Shown here in pieces: positions 62,163 through 64,000 of a stretch of DNA of 64,000 nucleotides. Origin of the DNA: Deinococcus apachensis DSM 19763 (GTDB lineage: Bacteria; Deinococcota; Deinococci; Deinococcales; Deinococcaceae); NCBI RefSeq assembly GCF_000381345.1, contig NZ_KB906400.1:124001-188000 (forward strand). Direction: 5' to 3'. Under the pieces are notes generated by a model. It saw only the letters and a program-made list of their open reading frames with translations. It did not search any database and was not told where the DNA came from. The stretch's first letter is position 1; each line of letters opens with the position of its first letter. The position numbers and the translations under genes were made by a program.

Positions 62163-62984
62163 GTGAGTCGAAGACGAGCCCGACCGAAGGGAGCAGCAAG
62201 TGAAGACCGGCTTGCGGAGATGGAAGGACTTGCGGTGTCCTGGCTGGAAGTTCTGGAATCGGAGCAAGTCGGCCTGAGGGGCTCTCACGCCGTCTACTAC
62301 GGCCCGGGTGGGGCGGAGGCGCTGCGAACGCTGGGGAGGTTCGGCATGGTGGTCGTGCAGCCGGGCCTCTACCGCCCCGCCGACCTGCGCGCCCTGCGGG
62401 AGGGAGGCACCCGCGTCCTGGGTTACCTCAGCGTGGGCGAGGACCACCCGCTCGGCGACCGGGCCTGCGTGCCGGGGAGCCAGCCCTACCACCGGGCGGT
62501 GAACGCGCACTGGGGGAGCGTGGCTGTGGACGCGGCGCATCCCGGCTGGCGCGAAGTGCTGCTTGAACGTGCCGCCGAAGCCCTCGCCCACACGGACGGC
62601 CTGCTCCTCGACACGCTGTGCAGTGCCGAGGGGGACGCCACGCTGGGCCGGGTGCGCGACGTGCGGGAGGCGTGGCCGGGCGCATGGCTGCTCGCCAACC
62701 GGGGCTTTTCCCTGCTGCCCGGCCTGGCTGCCCTGGTGGACGGCGTGCTCATCGAGGCGTTCGGGACCACCCACACGCCCCGGTACGCGCTCCATGATCG
62801 AATGGGCCTCGACTACACCACCCACTGGCTCGCCGCCTGCCGCACGTCTGGCCTGGAAGTGCTCGCCCTCGACTACGCCGATACTTCCGCGCTCGCGGAC
62901 CTCGCCCGCGTTCACGCTGCCCGGTGGGACGTGCCTACCTTCGTGACCGACCGCGCCCTCTCCCTTCCCGGAGGCCACCCCTGA
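62163..62984 (+). CDS. PelA-hydrolase-like (GH166/GH114 type) glycosidase
   Basis: A protein of up to 273 aa with a (beta/alpha)8-like pattern: HAVYYGPGG, GMVVVQPGLY, VLGYLSVGEDHP (Glu), DGLLLDTL (Asp), LLANRGFSLLPGLAALVDG and LIEAFGTTHT. The NRGF and following Glu region recall the hydrolase domain of PelA (GH166), which cuts alpha-1,4-GalNAc chains; GH114 is the close alternative. No signal peptide is visible. GTG 62163 lacks a ribosome site and ATG 62220 is possible; the best ribosome site (AAGGGAG) precedes GTG 62200, which is out of frame and opens only 25 codons. A frameshift that removed a signal peptide is possible. Confidence 0.7.
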   Translation: MSRRRARPKGAASEDRLAEMEGLAVSWLEVLESEQVGLRGSHAVYYGPGGAEALRTLGRFGMVVVQPGLYRPADLRALREGGTRVLGYLSVGEDHPLGDRACVPGSQPYHRAVNAHWGSVAVDAAHPGWREVLLERAAEALAHTDGLLLDTLCSAEGDATLGRVRDVREAWPGAWLLANRGFSLLPGLAALVDGVLIEAFGTTHTPRYALHDRMGLDYTTHWLAACRTSGLEVLALDYADTSALADLARVHAARWDVPTFVTDRALSLPGGHP

Positions 62985-63874
62985 TGTTCCGCCCCGCCCT
63001 CCTGCTCACTGCCCTGCTGTGTGGATGTGCCGCCGCCGACGGCAATTCCAGCCGTACGGACCCCGCCCCCACCCGTCACGCCCAGCTCGCCGCCGTCCGC
63101 ACCTGGGGTGTCCAGCTCACCGGGTACGGGGACGCGGGGCTGCGTGGCGTGCGGGACTCCTCGTTCGATCTCGTCGTCGTCGACCCCAGCCGCTGGGGGG
63201 ACGGGGGCGACTGGACCCCGGCGGAGGTGCGGGAGGCCGCACACGGGCGCCTGCTGATCGCCTACCTCAGCCTGGGGGCCGCCGAGAATTTCCGCGCGTA
63301 CTGGCAGCCGGGGTGGCGGATCGGTCAACCCGCGTGGCTCCTGCGCGCCGATCCCGACTGGCCCGGCAACTACGACGTGGCGTACTGGGACCCCGCGTGG
63401 CAGGCCCTCGCCCTGCGTGAACTCGACCGGGTGATCGACCAGGGCTTCCACGGCGCGTACCTCGACCTGATCGACGCCTACGAGCTTCACCCGGCCCGGC
63501 CCGGCGCCCCTGCCGAGATGGTGGAGTGGGTCTGCCGCGCCGCCGCCCACGCCCACGCCCGCGACCCCGAGTTCCTGATCATTCCGCAAAACGCCGCCGA
63601 CCTTATCCGTGACCCGCGCTACGCCGCCTGCGTGGACGCGACCGGGCAGGAGGAGACCTTCGTCTACGCCACGGATCACCCCACGGACGCGGAACGTCAG
63701 GCGGGGCAACTCGCGCTCTACCGGTTGTGGAGGGCGGCGGGCAAGCCGGTCCTGACCCTGGATTACGCCACGGACCCGGCCCTCGTGCGGACGACGTACG
63801 AGCGGGCGCGGACCTCGGGGCTGGTGCCCTATGTCACGGGCGTGGGGCTGGACAGGCTGACACCCGGGCGCTGA
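62984..63874 (+). CDS. GH114 endo-alpha-1,4-polygalactosaminidase-like lipoprotein
   Basis: A 296-aa exported protein. The signal LLLTALLCGC has a plausible lipobox. The catalytic barrel shows WGVQLTGYG, DLVVVDPSRW (Asp), IAYLSLGAAENFRAYW (Glu), PGNYDVAYWDPAWQ and GFHGAYLDLIDAYELH, the TM1410/GH114 pattern also found in fungal Ega3, which cuts deacetylated galactosaminogalactan. ATG 62984 shares a base with the preceding stop (TGATG). It probably trims or releases the polymer made by this operon. Last gene of the cluster. Confidence 0.83.
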   Translation: MFRPALLLTALLCGCAAADGNSSRTDPAPTRHAQLAAVRTWGVQLTGYGDAGLRGVRDSSFDLVVVDPSRWGDGGDWTPAEVREAAHGRLLIAYLSLGAAENFRAYWQPGWRIGQPAWLLRADPDWPGNYDVAYWDPAWQALALRELDRVIDQGFHGAYLDLIDAYELHPARPGAPAEMVEWVCRAAAHAHARDPEFLIIPQNAADLIRDPRYAACVDATGQEETFVYATDHPTDAERQAGQLALYRLWRAAGKPVLTLDYATDPALVRTTYERARTSGLVPYVTGVGLDRLTPGR

Positions 63875-64000
63875 CCTGAGTTTTTTCTCCCCCTGCGGGA
63901 GAGGGCCGGGGAGGGAGGCCTGTGACCCGCGCCACTTGCCCCCCCCACAAGGGGGCCTGGGCCTTCCCACTGGCCCCGGACGCCCGGCCCGTTCACCCCC
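63875..64000. repeat. T-tract and C/G-rich hairpin at right edge
   Basis: A run of six T (63881-63886) is followed by CTCCC (63887-63891) pairing with GGGAG (63897-63901). The T-run lies before, not after, the stem, so this is not a standard terminator for the plus-strand operon. It belongs to the same hairpin family seen at 31173, 44898 and 53242. No gene is supported up to the window end. Confidence 0.45.

Noticed and set aside
60312..62978. 888-codon minus-strand frame under the deacetylase
   Set aside because: Antisense shadow; the plus strand has a lipobox, metal site and coupled neighbours.
63875..63905. Intrinsic terminator for the polymer operon
   Set aside because: The T-run comes before the stem on the plus strand and gives an A-run on the minus strand, so neither direction fits a standard terminator.
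1..64000. CRISPR arrays, prophage or transposase genes
   Set aside because: No evenly spaced direct repeats, no integrase or transposase motifs, no terminal inverted repeats were found.

Overview
The window is a high-GC chromosomal segment that looks like a Deinococcus species. The best marker is a DdrA-type Rad52-like DNA-damage gene (35.1-35.7 kb). Other support comes from repeated TANNNT -10 elements only 6-7 nt ahead of start codons (the leaderless pattern known in Deinococcus), two copies of what looks like a Deinococcus small noncoding repeat, and ABC binding proteins with ordinary (non-lipoprotein) signal peptides, as expected in a diderm. No tRNA, rRNA, CRISPR array, phage or intact insertion sequence was seen. 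Both edges are plain chromosome; a minus-strand gene runs off the left edge.

Layout. 0-7.2 kb: acyltransferase, MFS exporter with a divergent HTH regulator, then a divergent SDR / TetR-alditol oxidase-MBL hydrolase unit. 7.4-12.6 kb: sugar ABC operon (binding protein, two permeases) with two translationally coupled Gfo/Idh/MocA dehydrogenases. 12.6-19.3 kb: small unknown proteins, alpha/beta hydrolase, a membrane GGDEF-EAL protein, MBL hydrolase, MOSC protein. 19.3-22.3 kb (minus): ROK/BadF-like amino-sugar kinase, NagB-like deaminase, GH4 phospho-glycosidase. 22.7-33.7 kb (plus): LacI regulator, family 5 binding protein, DppB-type permease, a fused DppC-DppD permease-ATPase, DppF ATPase, GH1 and GH3 beta-glucosidases, i.e. 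a beta-glucoside/cello-oligosaccharide uptake and hydrolysis unit. 33.7-36.5 kb: aldo/keto reductase, ddrA, MBL hydrolase. 36.5-48.3 kb (minus): alpha-mannan utilisation locus with binding protein, two GH76 endo-alpha-1,6-mannanase-like proteins, an AraR-like regulator, two permeases, GH125 exo-mannosidase, and an upstream GH38 alpha-mannosidase. 48.5-53.1 kb: LtrA-like membrane protein, HelD-type helicase, AHSA1/ArsR pair. 53.1-54.4 kb: decayed LuxR gene, repeats and a structured leader.

54.4-63.9 kb (plus) is the most unusual part: an operon joining a PelF-like glycosyltransferase, an unrecognised polytopic membrane protein, a LegB-like 4,6-dehydratase, a sugar-phosphate nucleotidyltransferase, a second SDR, a secreted lipoprotein resembling the fungal galactosaminogalactan deacetylase Agd3 (CE18), a PelA-hydrolase-like (GH166-type) protein and a GH114 endo-alpha-1,4-polygalactosaminidase-like lipoprotein. 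It reads as a cationic, partly deacetylated amino-sugar exopolysaccharide system that mixes bacterial Pel parts with parts known from the fungal GAG cluster, but without recognisable PelD, PelE, PelG, PelB or PelC in this window. Its promoter carries an inverted repeat and its leader carries a terminator-like hairpin.

All family names are from motif and whole-sequence recognition by eye; no database search was run.
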